Shown: positions 11,115 to 22,603 of the stretch, one piece after another
How positions within the stretch are numbered: the first letter of the stretch is position 1
Layout: each line of letters begins with the position of its first letter
Origin: Reticulitermes speratus
Taxonomy: Eukaryota > Arthropoda > Insecta > Blattodea > Rhinotermitidae
DNA length: 64,000 nucleotides
Assembly (NCBI GenBank): GCA_021186555.1
Contig: JAJKFL010000026.1
Coordinates: forward strand, 1,674,001-1,738,000
Direction of reading: 5' to 3'
The notes under the pieces: generated by a model
The model's input: the letters and a program-made list of their open reading frames with translations, nothing else
Told to the model about the DNA's origin: nothing
Databases searched by the model: none
Translations under genes and position numbers: made by a program

Positions 11115-11347
11115 AGTTGGAACGGTTAGTTAAAACTGACGCTAAAACTGTAGGCACCACACACGTTCCAACTTGCTCGCAAACATGCCTGTACACGCAC
11201 AGAAAAATCAGTCGCTGACAGATTTACTTCAAGCCAAGCCTAAGACGGTACAGGGACAAAAATTCTACCACACACGGACCGTCTTACCTGACGTCTTAGA
11301 ACTGCGCGGGCAAAACGGATGCTAAGACGAACCGTCTGTGGGGCCCT

Positions 11348-11873
11348 TTATATATGGAAAGAAGAACCAATCAAGTTCATGCATATTTGAGCAAAATTCA
11401 ACACAGGCTTGTCTTGGAAGTCTCAAAGACAGTTGCCTAAGGATCATCATAATACATGTCTCGTACCAACACTTAATCCATGACCTATCGTAAATTGTGC
11501 AGAACACCAAGCATGTAGCCACACACTCATGCAGAAGTGCCATATATCACACTGTTTCTCAAGTTATAAGTGCCTGCACATGCAAAATACTGCATATGAT
11601 TTGTGTACAGACTTACTGTAACACAATTCAAGAAAGGACCTATTAATCTTTTATCTATCCACATATTACTAATGCTGCTGGCTAAGGGACCAACATGCCA
11701 AGGAATCATACACAATCTATTAGATATCAATATCTTGAAAATGCAGCTCTTCACCAGAGTAGACTAAAAATGCCTGCTTTATACATGTAAAATTGTCTGC
11801 CCAAACAGAGCATGGAACAAAACACATACACACACAAATAAGCACCACAAAAACATTTCATAACAATGCTCAC
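11348..11873. other. Intron sequence between Harbinger and an acidic exon; no gene recognised
   Basis: AT-rich sequence with no domain in the short open frames. It belongs to the 14.55-kb segment found only in copy 1. Confidence 0.5.
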
Positions 11874-11995
11874 CTCATATTAGTTTTCACGGACAAAACT
11901 GACGGTCTGTAAACCTCCTCAGTTTTCATGTCAGTGCAATCTTCCTCACCCACAACATCCACATCTCTCTCTACTTTGACTGCATCACTGTTTAG
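11874..11995 (-). CDS. Acidic exon candidate of the zinc-finger gene, copy 1 only
   Basis: The minus-strand acceptor TTTCAATTTTACAG precedes an open 122-nt segment, which ends at a strong donor (ATGAG then GTGAGC). The translation begins LNSDAVKVERDVDVVGEED and continues with MKTEEVYRPSVLSV. It aligns with the exon at 13263-13385 (AVKVERDVDV against TVKTETDIGV; EEVYRPS against DEVYISS), so the two are probably duplicated exons. Its length leaves two extra bases at the donor, which would break the frame of the phase-0 acidic exon at 7514. Either a base has been lost, or a different donor is used (GTGAAA 21 bases earlier would restore phase), or the exon is skipped. Deleted in copies 2 and 3. 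Confidence 0.5.
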
Positions 11996-12377
11996 CTGTA
12001 AAATTGAAATAAAAAGGTAATAGTAACGAAGGTTTTCTGACTCTCCCTTCCAGCACTGTTCATATGACAGTCTTCAGGGTTTTGATACTGTGCACAATCT
12101 TACGATGACAACAATACCTCAGAGAAATGTGCCTCCTCCATTTTTGGATATCAAGATTATGTACTGGGAGACACGGAAGTCAAATTCAAGACAGAACCAG
12201 CACATCCCTCTGAAATGTTGGTGTCAACTCTGACATCAATATAAGGTAAAGACGTACAAGTGGAATGTACAGAGAGTAACATAAAATATGTTCACAACAA
12301 AATAGCATAAGGTAATTTCTTTTAACAAGCCAATGCAGGCACCACACACACACACACACAGAACTCAACAATAATAT
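11996..12377. other. Intron sequence; no gene recognised
   Basis: AT-rich sequence with a short CA tract near 12345-12360. The minus-strand open frame at 12186-12434 has no recognisable domain. Confidence 0.45.
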
Positions 12378-13230
12378 GTAACAGTTTTCCAGGCTGAGAT
12401 ATATGCTATCCTGGCCTGTGCTTACGAAATACAAGCTAAAGCTATATCAGAAATACATTAGTACTAGTATATATAGTATATTAGTCAAGCAGCTTTGAAA
12501 GCTCTTCAAGCTCCTAAAACAACGTCCCCATTGGTATGGCAGTGCCAAAGGGCGTTGATTGATATCTCCACCCATTATTCTGTGGGACTCTTAGGGTTCT
12601 CCAGACATTCTGGAATACGTGGAAATGAAATTGTCGATGAGCTCGCAAGGGGGGGGGGGGGGGGGGGGGGGTTCTGACAACCATTTTGTGTGACCAGAAC
12701 CGGCCCTGGGAGTCTCGAGGCAGAGTATAAGGAAGAAAATTCAGTGCTGGTGGATAAACAGCATTTGATAATGTGGCAGGGACTAGCTGGCACTCAGAGA
12801 CAGGCTCGAGAGTTGATCTCGGTCCCCCGTACTGCCGCTAGGACCAGACTGCTGTCCTTTAATAGGACGCAATCCAGGGTGGTTACTGGCCTGCTTACTG
12901 GACATAACACCTTGAGAACACACCTCCACATTTTGGGACTGAGTGACAGTCCCTTGTGTAGGAAATGCGGAACACAGGAAGAGACCTCAGCTCATGTTTT
13001 GTGCGAATGTGAAGCTTTGGCGACACATACACACATTTATCTGGGTTCTTTCTTTCTGAACCCTGAAGACATCAAAGAACTGAGTCTAGGGGCGATCTGG
13101 ACCTTTATTACAAGGACAGGGCTCCTGTGACTTACACTTAGTTAAGGGGCACAAAGCGCCTCTCAAAGGCCTATGTGCATCGGGGCCGTAAGGGCCCGAC
13201 CCACATTTATACTCATACTCACTCAGGAAC
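12378..13230 (+). mobile_element. 5'-truncated LINE, RNase H and C-terminal region (I/R1/Jockey-like)
   Basis: The translation begins at about 12378 with VFQAEIYAILACAYEIQ, the start of the RNase H domain of I/R1-type LINEs. It continues (with stops and frame changes) through QAALKALQAP and HSGIRGNEIVDELAR, then a poly-G run. From 12690 a 146-codon open frame carries RTQSRVVTGLLTGHNTLRTH and LCRKCGTQEETSAHVLCEC, the usual C-terminal CCHC-like tail. The 3' UTR ends in ACTCATACTCACTCA repeats near 13225. No reverse transcriptase is present. The exact clade is not settled. Confidence 0.75.
12649..12671. repeat. G23 homopolymer
   Basis: Twenty-three consecutive G within the RNase H coding remnant. 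It disrupts the reading frame there. The exact length may be unreliable, because long homopolymers are hard to sequence. Confidence 0.9.
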
Positions 13231-13262
13231 CACTATAAGGATTATCTGAAAACGTGGCTCAC

Positions 13263-13385
13263 CTCAGGATCATACTGTTCTTTGGAAAAGGCTGAAGATA
13301 TATAAACCTCATCAGGTTCCATTATAATAAAATCCCCTTCCCCTGGAACACCGATATCTGTTTCTGTTTTCACTGTATTAGCTTC
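13263..13385 (-). CDS. Acidic exon of the zinc-finger gene, copy 1 only (41 codons)
   Basis: The minus-strand acceptor ATGTTTTTACAACAG is followed by 123 nt in phase 0 at both ends and a strong donor (CCTGAG then GTGAGC). The translation starts EANTVKTETDIGVPGEGD and includes IMEPDEVYISS and KEQYDPE. Acidic segments of this kind form the N-terminal region of arthropod C2H2 proteins. It is probably paralogous to the exon at 11874-11995. It can be spliced in frame directly to the acidic exon at 7350-7514. The 14.55-kb deletion removed it from copies 2 and 3. Confidence 0.6.
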
Positions 13386-13778
13386 CTGTTGTAAAAACAT
13401 AAATAACCATTAATTCCATTAGATGACACATTGCTTATGGTCTTAATAAACATGCAAAACACTACACACCATGCACAAGAGTTCATTCCACACATCAACT
13501 TATATGACATTTTTATGAGACAAACACAGCACTAAAGAAATGGTATGAAGTTCGCTAAGGTTGGGAAGTTGGTCGAGAACACAATATCACATACGGTATT
13601 TAACAGCCAAAGGCTATCTGACAAACTGCTCTTCATATAAAAAGTCTCAGAGGCACAAAATGTTGCAATGTTCTGTGCTGAACAAAGCACGTGAACTCTG
13701 CATTACCAAAGCTACATACCTATAACCAACTGCTGTGCTAGTATCAAGGACTACAGCCTGTTTACCAAGCTTCTCATG
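13386..13778. other. Intron sequence; no gene recognised
   Basis: Unique AT-rich sequence between the acidic exon and the hAT insertion. Nothing else is seen in it. Confidence 0.5.
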
Positions 13779-13786
13779 TTCAACAA

Positions 13787-16772
13787 TAGGGATGGGATAT
13801 TCGAATCCTCGAATCCCGCGAATCTTGAATAATATTCGAGATTCGAAAACTCGAATCTTTGCGCTTTTTTCGTCTTTCGAATCTTTCGAATCCTAACCTA
13901 GCGAAATTCTGCCACCTAGCGGAATCTTGAGGAACTTAAACTACTTAGTGCTACTCACTCTATAGCTCAGCGTTTCTAGTTCTACTCAACTGTCCGCAGC
14001 GTCTCACTTGTACACGCTATCAGTCTACGCTCGGCGTTATCCGGTCTGTATTTTTGTCTCACTCTTAGCGTTTCTCACGCTTTTTTTATTATTCCTACGT
14101 GGTTTCTATCGCTAACCACAGCATTTACGCTTACTTGGGAGCGATTTATCTTATGCCTCTGGCATAACCTCTTATTTCCTATAACCTACAACCAATGTCA
14201 CCTATAACCTACAACCCATGAGATGGCAACTTCTGATATCTGGAACTATTTCCACATTTCGGATAATGAAAATTATACGAATTGCAATCTGTGTTCTGCA
14301 AAAATATCCAGAGGAAAAGGGTCACATACTACTTCAGCAATGTGGAAACATTTGAAAGGCAAACATTTATCCAAATTTCAAGAACTGAAAGGTAGAAGTT
14401 CACCATCCCCATTACTGACTCCAGCTTCAACCTTAAGCTCTTTGACTGTCAGAGTTGACTCTCCATTCAAAGACAATAATGACCCAGATGATCCAGCTGT
14501 TGTTGGGAGTCCTCCATCAGTTAGTTCAACTTCTACACCACGTTCAGTAGCTTCTTTCTATGGAGAACAAAGCCCTTTCAAAACACCCCCAATAAAACGC
14601 AAAGCAGTATCGTCTAACCAACCGACTCTGAAAGAATTTGTTGATAAAATGCAACATTTTAAGCCTGAAGACAAAAGAGCTAAAACAATTACCAGATTAC
14701 TCGCCGAAATGATCTGCAAAGATAACCAACCATTGTCCATAGTGGAAGATAAAGGTTTTAAAAAGTTGATAAATCACCTTCAGCCAAGATATATTATCCC
14801 AAGCAGAAAACATTTTGCCCATAAGGTAATTCCAGAGATGTATGAAGAAGAAAAAAAAAAGTTGAGAAACTTTTAGAAAAAACCGAGTTTGTTGAAGTCA
14901 CAACAGACATGTGGACATCAACATCTTCTGACGATTACCTCAGTTTGACAGTTCACTTCGTAGATGAAAACTTTGAGTATCATCACTTGTGTTTAGAATG
15001 CATTCCCTTTGCAGAAGTTTCACATAGAGCATCTTCAATAGAAACTTTCATAACCGACACTATGAAAGAATGGAATCTCTTAGAAAAAGTTGTGTGTTTC
15101 ATGAGAGATAATGGTCCGAATATGGTTGCAGCTTTAGAACGCAGTACCTTTGACCACTTGCCATGCCTGGCTCATAGTTTTCAATTAGTTATCAAAGATG
15201 GTCTACTTAACAACAGTGAAATTAAGGAAATAACGTCAGCCTGCCGGAGTATTGTGGGATATTTCAAGCACTCTTCTAAAGCCATGAAAGTCTTACGAGC
15301 TTTTCAAGCTAAATTAAGTCTTAAACCTCATTGTTTGATACAAGACGAACCGACAAGATGGAATTCTCAGCTTCACTTGCTCACTCGTCTCATGGAACAA
15401 AAGCAAGCTGTTTTATTATCTGCTACAGACTTAAATTTTCAGGTAAATCTTAGTGCTCGACAGTGGACAACTATAGAAGAAGTGATACGAATCCTAGATG
15501 TGTTCGATAGAGCTACATTTGTGGCCAGTTCCAGTCAAGTAACAATCTCAGAAATAATTCCTTTAGTGAATAGCACCATTAATGCTCTACAAAACTTCAA
15601 ATCAACTTTAGGTTCCATACAGCGTTTTCGAAATGACTTGCTTACATCTCTAAAAAGGCGCTATCAGTCTGTTGAAACAGAAAAATTGTATGCTCTTGGT
15701 ACTATACTGGATCCCCGATTCAAAGGAAGTGTATTTTTGAGCAAAGAAAACCTTGAGCAAGCTAAATCAACACTGACAATGGAAATTTCTGATATTAGTA
15801 TTTTGCAAGCAGATGACACTGATCTGCAGTCATCAGAACAAAGTCAAAGAGATACCATTCAAAAATCGCCAACTGAACAACAAGGAGTTCATAGCATGTG
15901 GAGTTACTATTCTCAATTGATGATACCATCTACCAGCACTGAGCAAAGTTATAGTTTGTCTCCTGAAGAAGAAATAAATGCTTACTTAGCAGAAACACTG
16001 CTTCCACCATCTGCGGACATCTTTAAATACTGGAAGGACAACAAAAAATATCAAAATTTAAAGAAACTCTCTAAAAAGTTTTTAATCACACCACCATCGA
16101 CAGTACTATCAGAAAGACTATTCAGTACAGCAGGTATCATAGCTGATAAAAAACGAAGTAGGCTAGACCCAGAGCGAGTTTGAATGCTAGTGTTCTTAAA
16201 TAAAAATCTCTATTAAATGTTTCTGATTCTTTTAGATTGACATGAAAGAGTTCAGTGTTTAGTGTTTTTAATTTTTATTAACTCTTAAAATAAAACATGT
16301 TTTTTATTTTTCTTCATTTTCTGGAAAGAATTTAGTATTCCATGTTTAGCGTTTACTGTTTATCTACGATATATTAACTCTTGAAATAATCCCCTCCCTC
16401 TACACAAATGTCAAAATGTGACCTGTTACTCAAATATTATTTGTATTATTATTATTATTATTAATATAATTAATATTATTATTATTTCATTTATTTGTAT
16501 CTTCTTAATGAATAATATAGGTATATTTTTGAAAACTGTATTCTTAAATGTGTTTTTTCATTAAACACAGATTTTAAATTTTGCTTCAAATAAAAACTTT
16601 TAATTTTAAAATAAATACTAAATGGTATAGAACTAAGTCTTTTTCCCTTTAGTTTTTTCTTATTATTATTCTTATATGAAGGATTCGAGAGATTCGAGAT
16701 TCGAGGGATTCGAGAGAACCTTTTAAGATTCGGATTCGGATTCGAGCAAATTTAGGATTCGTCCCACCTCTA
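13787..16772 (+). mobile_element. hAT (BED-finger, Ac-like) transposon, structurally complete
   Basis: This 2986-bp element is flanked by a perfect 8-bp duplication TTCAACAA (13779-13786 and 16773-16780). The termini are short imperfect inverted repeats, TAGGGATGGGA at the left and TCCCACCTCTA at the right. Both ends are packed with GATTCGA/TCGAATC copies in inverted orientation (13800-13900 and 16682-16750), a probable transposase-binding array. One transposase gene lies inside. The perfect duplication suggests a fairly recent insertion into the zinc-finger gene intron. It is absent from the other copies because that segment is deleted. Confidence 0.95.
14223..16183 (+). pseudogene. hAT transposase (BED finger plus RNase H-like core), frameshifted
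   Basis: The single long coding region begins MATSDIWNYF at 14223. A BED zinc finger covers about residues 1-50 (CNLC, then HLKGKH). The catalytic region shows TTDMWTS, MRDNGPNM, CLAHSFQL, DEPTRWNSQ and LDPRFK. The C-terminal hAT dimerisation block runs from INAYLAETLLPP to SERLFSTAGI. Two lesions are visible. The frame shifts at an A10 run (14851-14860), after which the reading continues as VEKLLEKTEFVEV in another frame. A TGA at 16181 then interrupts the end, and eleven more open codons (MLVFLNKNLY, TAA) follow. The A10 run could be a sequencing length error; the TGA is a separate problem. Confidence 0.9.
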
Positions 16773-16780
16773 TTCAACAA

Positions 16781-17084
16781 CCAAGGGTGGAACTCCTTTT
16801 TTCTAATATTGGTATTACTGTTTTTAAACTAAGTTTCTGTAAACTTTATTTTGTATGGACTGTGCATTTTATCGTAAGTTTAAGCCAAAAACCAACAAAT
16901 GTTCACAATTATTAGCAGGTATTAGATGTATTTTCAACCCCTACATATGTTTCGGCAAATGAATTGAAATCCTCACGGGGTATTTATCAAAGGACTATAA
17001 CAGCTGACTGCATCCAATTACACAATATGGTGTTTCACTGTAGAAGTATTTTACATATGTCAGAATTTAAAATGCACAGATGAA
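16781..17084. other. Intron sequence; no gene recognised
   Basis: Short unique stretch between the hAT element and a LINE fragment. Nothing coding is visible. Confidence 0.5.
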
Positions 17085-18620
17085 CATCATCATCATCCTC
17101 TAAAGGCTAAGCCTTTTCGCTGCAACCATAGATGTCTGTCTTGTACCAGTCTCTTCATTTCGGCGTAGGAGTTGCAAAAGAGTTCCTTCATCAGATTCTT
17201 GATGTAAGAGAGCCTCGGTCGTCCTCTACTTTCCTTCCCCAACACTCTACCTTCCATGATGTTGGTAACAAAACTATTATGTCTCAACAAATGTCCAATG
17301 AGTTTGACTTTCCTCATTCCTACCACTCTTAATATTGTTCTCTTTTAATTGATTTCCTTCAGCACTTCTTCGTTGCTTTTCCTATCCATCCAACTAGTTC
17401 TATTAACTCTTCTCCACAACCACATTTCAGCTGCTTCCAGCCTCTTTTTCTCTTGCCTTCCCAATGTCCATGTTTCACTTCCATATGTCATGACACTCCA
17501 CACATATGCTTTTATAAACTTCTTCCTTCTGTCAAGGCTTAGAGTGTTGTTCATGATGAGACTTTTCTTATTTTGGAATGCCAACTTTGCAATGGCTATC
17601 CTTTTCTTTACCTCGTTTATACATCTATTTCCATTGCTAACTATACTTCCAAGGTAGCAAAATTCTTGTACTTCTTTTACTTTGTCAATCCCTATTCTTA
17701 CTTGCGCAGTTCTTCTCTGACTCTTTTTACATATTTTCATAACCTTAGCCTTTGCTTTATTTATCCTAAGTTTGTATTTGCTTAAAACTTTTTCTAGTAT
17801 CTGTAACATATTATTCATATCTTTCTCTGAATCCGCAAGGATCGCAATGTCATCTGCAAATCGTATACTATGTATCTGCTTCCCATTTATGTGGATACCT
17901 TTTGTCTTCTGTTTCATCATAGTAATTGCTTCTTCCACAAACATATTGAATAAATAAGGTGAGAGACGGCATCCTTGTCTTACACCTCTCTTGATTGCTG
18001 CTACTTCCTTATTTCCATTTTTCTGAATTATTGTGTTTTGGGACCTATATAGGGCCAAAATCAGTCATCTATCCTTCCAGTCTAAACCCACTTCCTTCAT
18101 TGTTTTAAAAAGGAGCTTCCAGTTTACCTTGTCAAACGCTTTCTCTAAATCTATAAAGGAGACATATGTTGTTCTATTTACTTCCAGTCGCCTTTCCAGG
18201 AATAGACGTAGAACTAAAATTGCTTCCCTGGTTCCTTTTCCTTCTCTAAAACCAAATTGGTCATCTTCCAGATTTTCTTCAATCTTCTTTTTAATTCTCT
18301 TCTTCATAATATTAAGCAGAACTTTTGAAGCATGAGACAGGAGCGATATCATTCGACAATTTGAACATTCCGTAGCATTACCTTATTGTCTTGTAGGCAT
18401 TGTATTGAAGTTTCAAATTCCCTCCAAGAAATGGGTGGGCCTTTCCTGTCTTTGTCCACCATATTTTCTTTTTCAATATATTCTTCCTCATCCTCAACCT
18501 CATCCCCTTCATACAACTGTTCTATGTATTCCTTCCAACGTTCACTGACCGATTTTTCATCGAAGAGAATTTTACCTTCCTTGTCTTTCACTATATTACA
18601 TTTGGTTCTTGGTTGAACCG
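17085..18620 (-). mobile_element. 5'-truncated non-LTR retrotransposon, reverse transcriptase region
   Basis: Minus-strand coding remnants run in order. First comes a linker (SERWKEYIEQLYEG) at 18620-18350, then reverse transcriptase blocks (HASKVLLNIM; DDQFGFREGKGTREAI; FIDLEKAFDKVNW) at 18352-18065. From 18058 to 17345 follow GVRQGCRLSPYLFNMF, the catalytic FADD (SIRFADDIAILAD), and ETWTLGRQEKKRLEAAEMW. The tail (IGHLLRHNSFVTNIMEGRV; RGRPR) is at 17326-17093. Stops or frameshifts separate the blocks, so it is dead. The 3' end is a GATGATGATGATG tail at 17084-17097, and no endonuclease domain is present. The clade was not determined. Confidence 0.85.
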
Positions 18621-21394
18621 ATGAACAAGATATTAAAATTAAAAACCAGTAATGCACTATGCCTAAAGTAGTGATTGTAAACAAATATTCCTGAAGATTT
18701 CAAAGTATACAATATATATATACAAATAGTTTTACATGAGTCGATATTAGCATTACAAGGTTATGATAGTTTTTAAGAACTGGTTATTGGCCATGCATAC
18801 ATTCCAAAATTTATTTATATTATAACTTCTAGGACAGGATTGACAACAGATCAACCACACACTTTCACACATTTCACTTCTATATAACAAAAGTGCATTA
18901 TGTCCACCTTTCAACAGGATCACAAAATTTTGATGATGACTGTACACTGAAGTTCTTGTGACTGTCACAGTCATGAACAAAACCTGTGGTGTGCTTCAGT
19001 GGCCTAACAGCAGAGTATGTTGCAATAATGGATCAACTGAAATTGAGCAAATTTTTATCGCTTTACATGATAGGGGATATGTTTAAGGCTGCTCTTCTTT
19101 CATTTGCAGCCACCAACACATGCAGTACAGTCTCCTATCTCAACCTCACACACCACACGACAGTAAGGGACGTGGCTTGTTATACACATGGCTACAGAAC
19201 ATGACTGAACCACAGACGTACAGAACTAATGGTTTGTAGAAAATAAGAGGCAACTGGACAATTGCATGTTCACATGACAGTACAACTTTAAGTGACACCT
19301 AACAAGGGGTGATCAAGCAGGGCCTATCAATTGGCCAGATGTACAGGGTTGTCCAAAGACACAACACAGAAGAAAGTTCTAATGATCAAAAGATGATTCC
19401 ACCCACACGTGTACTCCAGGATTAGAAAGGTGAGGATGAGTCATGGGTGGGACAAACAGCAATATGCATCAGTTCACTGGTTATATGACTTGTCAAAGAC
19501 AAAAAACAACACTTTTCTAACTGTTAATACTGAGCTGTTCGGACAAACAGACTGATACTACAAAAAGTACCTGGATAAAACAGATGAAGCACCTTTTCCA
19601 GTATGTGACGTTACAGAACATAAAATGTCCTTTCCATTCATAACTAATCTAAACGAACATGACAGCCTGAAATAATACTGGACAATGACTAAAGGAGTTC
19701 CCTACACACTGTCACAGAATAACAATGAAATGTTTTGGACTTCCCTCACATTCATCAGTATTTGCTATGTTATGCCATGTCAACTAATTAATACCGGTGT
19801 CTCAGAGTGCAGTGCCTCTATCTTCAGAGACACATAGTACAAAAAAATTAAGCTGGATTGGATAATATCCACATATTATATCGGTAAGGCAGACAGTGAC
19901 AGTGAGCCAACTGTACTAGTAGAGCTATGCACTGGGCAAAACATGGGGAATGAAGCAGGCATGTTAAGCAGCACAGACCGCATGTCAGCAATGAGGTACT
20001 GGAATGCAGTAACCCACTTTAATAGGTGGGTACTATGAGAAGGGAAATTGAGTGAAGGTTATCAGGGTGTAGTTTGTAGTGGAGATAGTGAGAATGAATG
20101 GATGAGGGGGGAAGTAGAGATCATGGGCAGAATAACCTCACAGATTTCAGAACATGAAAATAAAAATTAACAAAAGCTCTCAACAATACATTTAGTTCTT
20201 TGGCCATGTATAACCAGCAGACCAGAAGACAGAAACCATTTCTGTACAAACAAGCACAAAGCACTCACCATTCTGTCTTCACAACAAGAAATATTCCTTC
20301 AACACTGTGCTGCAGCACACATTTTGACATTCATAACTCAGGAGTCTGCAGAAACTTCTGCATGCTCAAAAACCATTCATCACACATGATGAACTGTTGG
20401 TTGTGGGTAGAAGTGGCTTACAAGAATCCTACTGACACAGATAAGGTCTCTGATAAGTGTATCGAATTAGGAGTATTCGGTAGAAATCCTGAAAGGAAAG
20501 AAATTGATTACATAAGTAGGTTTTAAATTTATGAACGATTTTTCCTGCCCTAGGCAAAGCTTAGGTTTGCTGCCCCCTACTATTAGTGCACAACTTATGA
20601 TATACAATAATCATAATAATAAACTTTGTTATCAATTTACTGAAGTGCAGTTGTTCATGTAATTTATTTCAGCTTCCTCACTTCTACACAGGAATTCTGC
20701 TGACCCCCTGATGCAGCCTAGTTCACCAGTGGGCTGAACTGGCCCTGGTCGTTTACCATCCACGACATCACAATTAAAAAAATAATGATAATTCACACAC
20801 AAACAGTTATGATATAACAATTCATCAGATTTCATACAACACACGCAAGTGACGATCCACACATACAGCACTGTCCTAATTTGTGTATATGTCACAGATT
20901 CTGAACGAAGCATGAGTTTACACCATCTGTATACTTATAAATATAGTTGAAAGAACAACATATGACAATCAGGGGAATTAATTATAGATTTGGTTACAGA
21001 ACACTTTACACAGTCATATTAATATCAGGCGGGTAACTGCTGAACTGCCCTTAATTGCTGAAATCAAAAACTGAAAGCAAGTGTTAAAAGTACACACAAA
21101 AATTGTGTCAATCCATCACATCAGTCTTCACATGTTACATCTGCACCTCAATCCACCTATACTCTCGATACATATACATACCAACAAGATCATATAATAA
21201 ATAAAAACAAAAGACACAAAGTAAATCCAGCTGGTATCTAAATGTCTCCATACACAACAGTCCTTAGCGAGAAGGTGATACTTGCTCAGGTGGTGAACAA
21301 ATTCTCAGTAAATTGTCAGTTCTAAAGCTTCTTCATTATATCAACAACAACATACTACTACACATATAAGTTTTAAAACTTTCGCGGCGACATG
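18621..21394. other. Long intron or intergenic stretch; no gene recognised
   Basis: About 2.8 kb of unique AT-rich sequence. Open frames at 18986-19204, 20200-20526 (+) and 20632-20913 (-) have no recognisable domain or convincing splice sites. Nothing else can be supported. Confidence 0.45.
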
Positions 21395-21579
21395 ATTCAA
21401 TATAGTCTTCTCGGGCGCACAGCCGCGTCAATTCGTTTGAATACAACGTTTTGGGGACTAGCTCAGTCCCCATCCTCAGGCAAAACAGTTTTGCCTGAGG
21501 ATGGGGACGGAGCTAGTCCCCGAAACGTTGTATTCAAACGAACTGACGCGGCTGTGCGCCCGAGAAGACTATACTGAAT
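21395..21579. repeat. Near-perfect palindrome with 92-bp arms
   Basis: Arms at 21395-21486 and 21488-21579 are inverted copies around a single A at 21487, with about four mismatches. Each arm, read outward, contains CCTGAGGATGGGGAC, a GTCCCC partner that closes a hairpin, then GAAACGTTGTATTC (AAAACG in the left arm). The similar 61- and 64-codon open frames on the two strands are a result of this symmetry. Confidence 0.9.
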
Positions 21580-21839
21580 ACTACTACACCTTATAATTAA
21601 CACAATCAATCCTGTCCCATGATTCCATATTTTGCAAAACCACTTCTTGAGCATCACACAACATAGTTACATGAAAATGATACCCCCCTCACAATTAACT
21701 AAAATATACTTAAATCTTTTAAAATCTACACATCTGACACAACTGGGAATATGGCAACATATACACATTTATAAAACGTAAAAGGTGACGAGTTAATACA
21801 ATCATCTTATGTTTTGCACTTAGAGCTTCCAGTCTTTAC

Positions 21840-21881
21840 CTTCAGGTTTGTAGTGTTTTCTTCTCCAGCACTTGTTGTTTC
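21840..21881 (-). CDS. Small upstream exon candidate of the zinc-finger gene
   Basis: A 42-nt open segment on the minus strand lies between a TATATCAG acceptor (weak pyrimidine tract) and a GTAAAG donor (CCTGAAG then GTAAAG). It reads ETTSAGEENTTNLK in phase 0 at both ends. The only support is splice consensus and phase agreement with the candidate first exon and the exon at 13263. Confidence 0.25.
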
Positions 21882-22603
21882 CTGATATACGCCAAGATTA
21901 AGTAACTTGTGGATTTATTTCCGCACAAATAAAACTACTATCTGAACATGTACTAGTGCTTAACACAGTTAACTACTGAAATGAAGTACACTCAGAGCTA
22001 CATACATTTAGAGCAGGATGCACGACAAAGTTGAAATGACATGCATGGTGCAGGAAGGTGACAAAAACTATTACATGTAATCCATTTACTCCAGATGTTT
22101 GATGTGATATTGTATTATGTAAATATTATGACAATAATTTTAGTATGGACTGCTGTATTTACAGGTACAATGACAAAGTGTTTATATGGGACCATTTCCA
22201 TAAGCGTAAGTTTTAACTTGTAAACGGATAAATGGAAAATAAATAAAATGAATGAAAAAAATGTATAATACTCATTTCTTATTACTTCTCTTAATTTGCA
22301 AACAGGACATTATTGGCACTGTGCCTTCTTTCACAGCAACACTATAAGTGCGGCATTGCAATTGGACCGACACCCTTGATATTTGCACTACTAACACTAA
22401 ATGTGCTGCCAGTAATAACTCTATATTACGCAGCAGGGTCATGGCAATCATTAAGCTAAACAAAATTGTGAAACTACGATGACGGTGGTGGAAACGTGTA
22501 AGAGAAAACACCGTAGGAAACACAGAACACTGTAAAGCATCAGCCTAATTACATACAGATCGTAATAACATACTTAGCTCACGTAATTTACATCAAAATT
22601 TAC

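Larger units (their letters stand above)
8671..11347 (+). mobile_element. PIF/Harbinger DNA transposon, structurally complete
   Basis: This 2677-bp element is flanked by the 3-bp duplication TTA (8668-8670 and 11348-11350), as expected for PIF/Harbinger. Its termini are inverted repeats starting AGGGCCCCACAGACGGT and continuing with TCCGTTTTGCCCGCGCAGTT; the left arm runs to about 8738 and the right arm begins about 11280. Inside are two convergent genes in the standard Harbinger layout, a HARBI1-like transposase (+) and a MADF/Myb-like partner (-). The stop codons are about 80 bp apart. It lies in an intron of the minus-strand zinc-finger gene. Both ends are intact, but its transposase is broken (see 8817-10100). 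Confidence 0.93.

Noticed and set aside
20700-20760. CAGTGGGCTGAACTGGCCCTGG, similar to the hAT terminus at 26052
   Set aside because: The match is partial, with no partner terminus and no duplication that could be defined.
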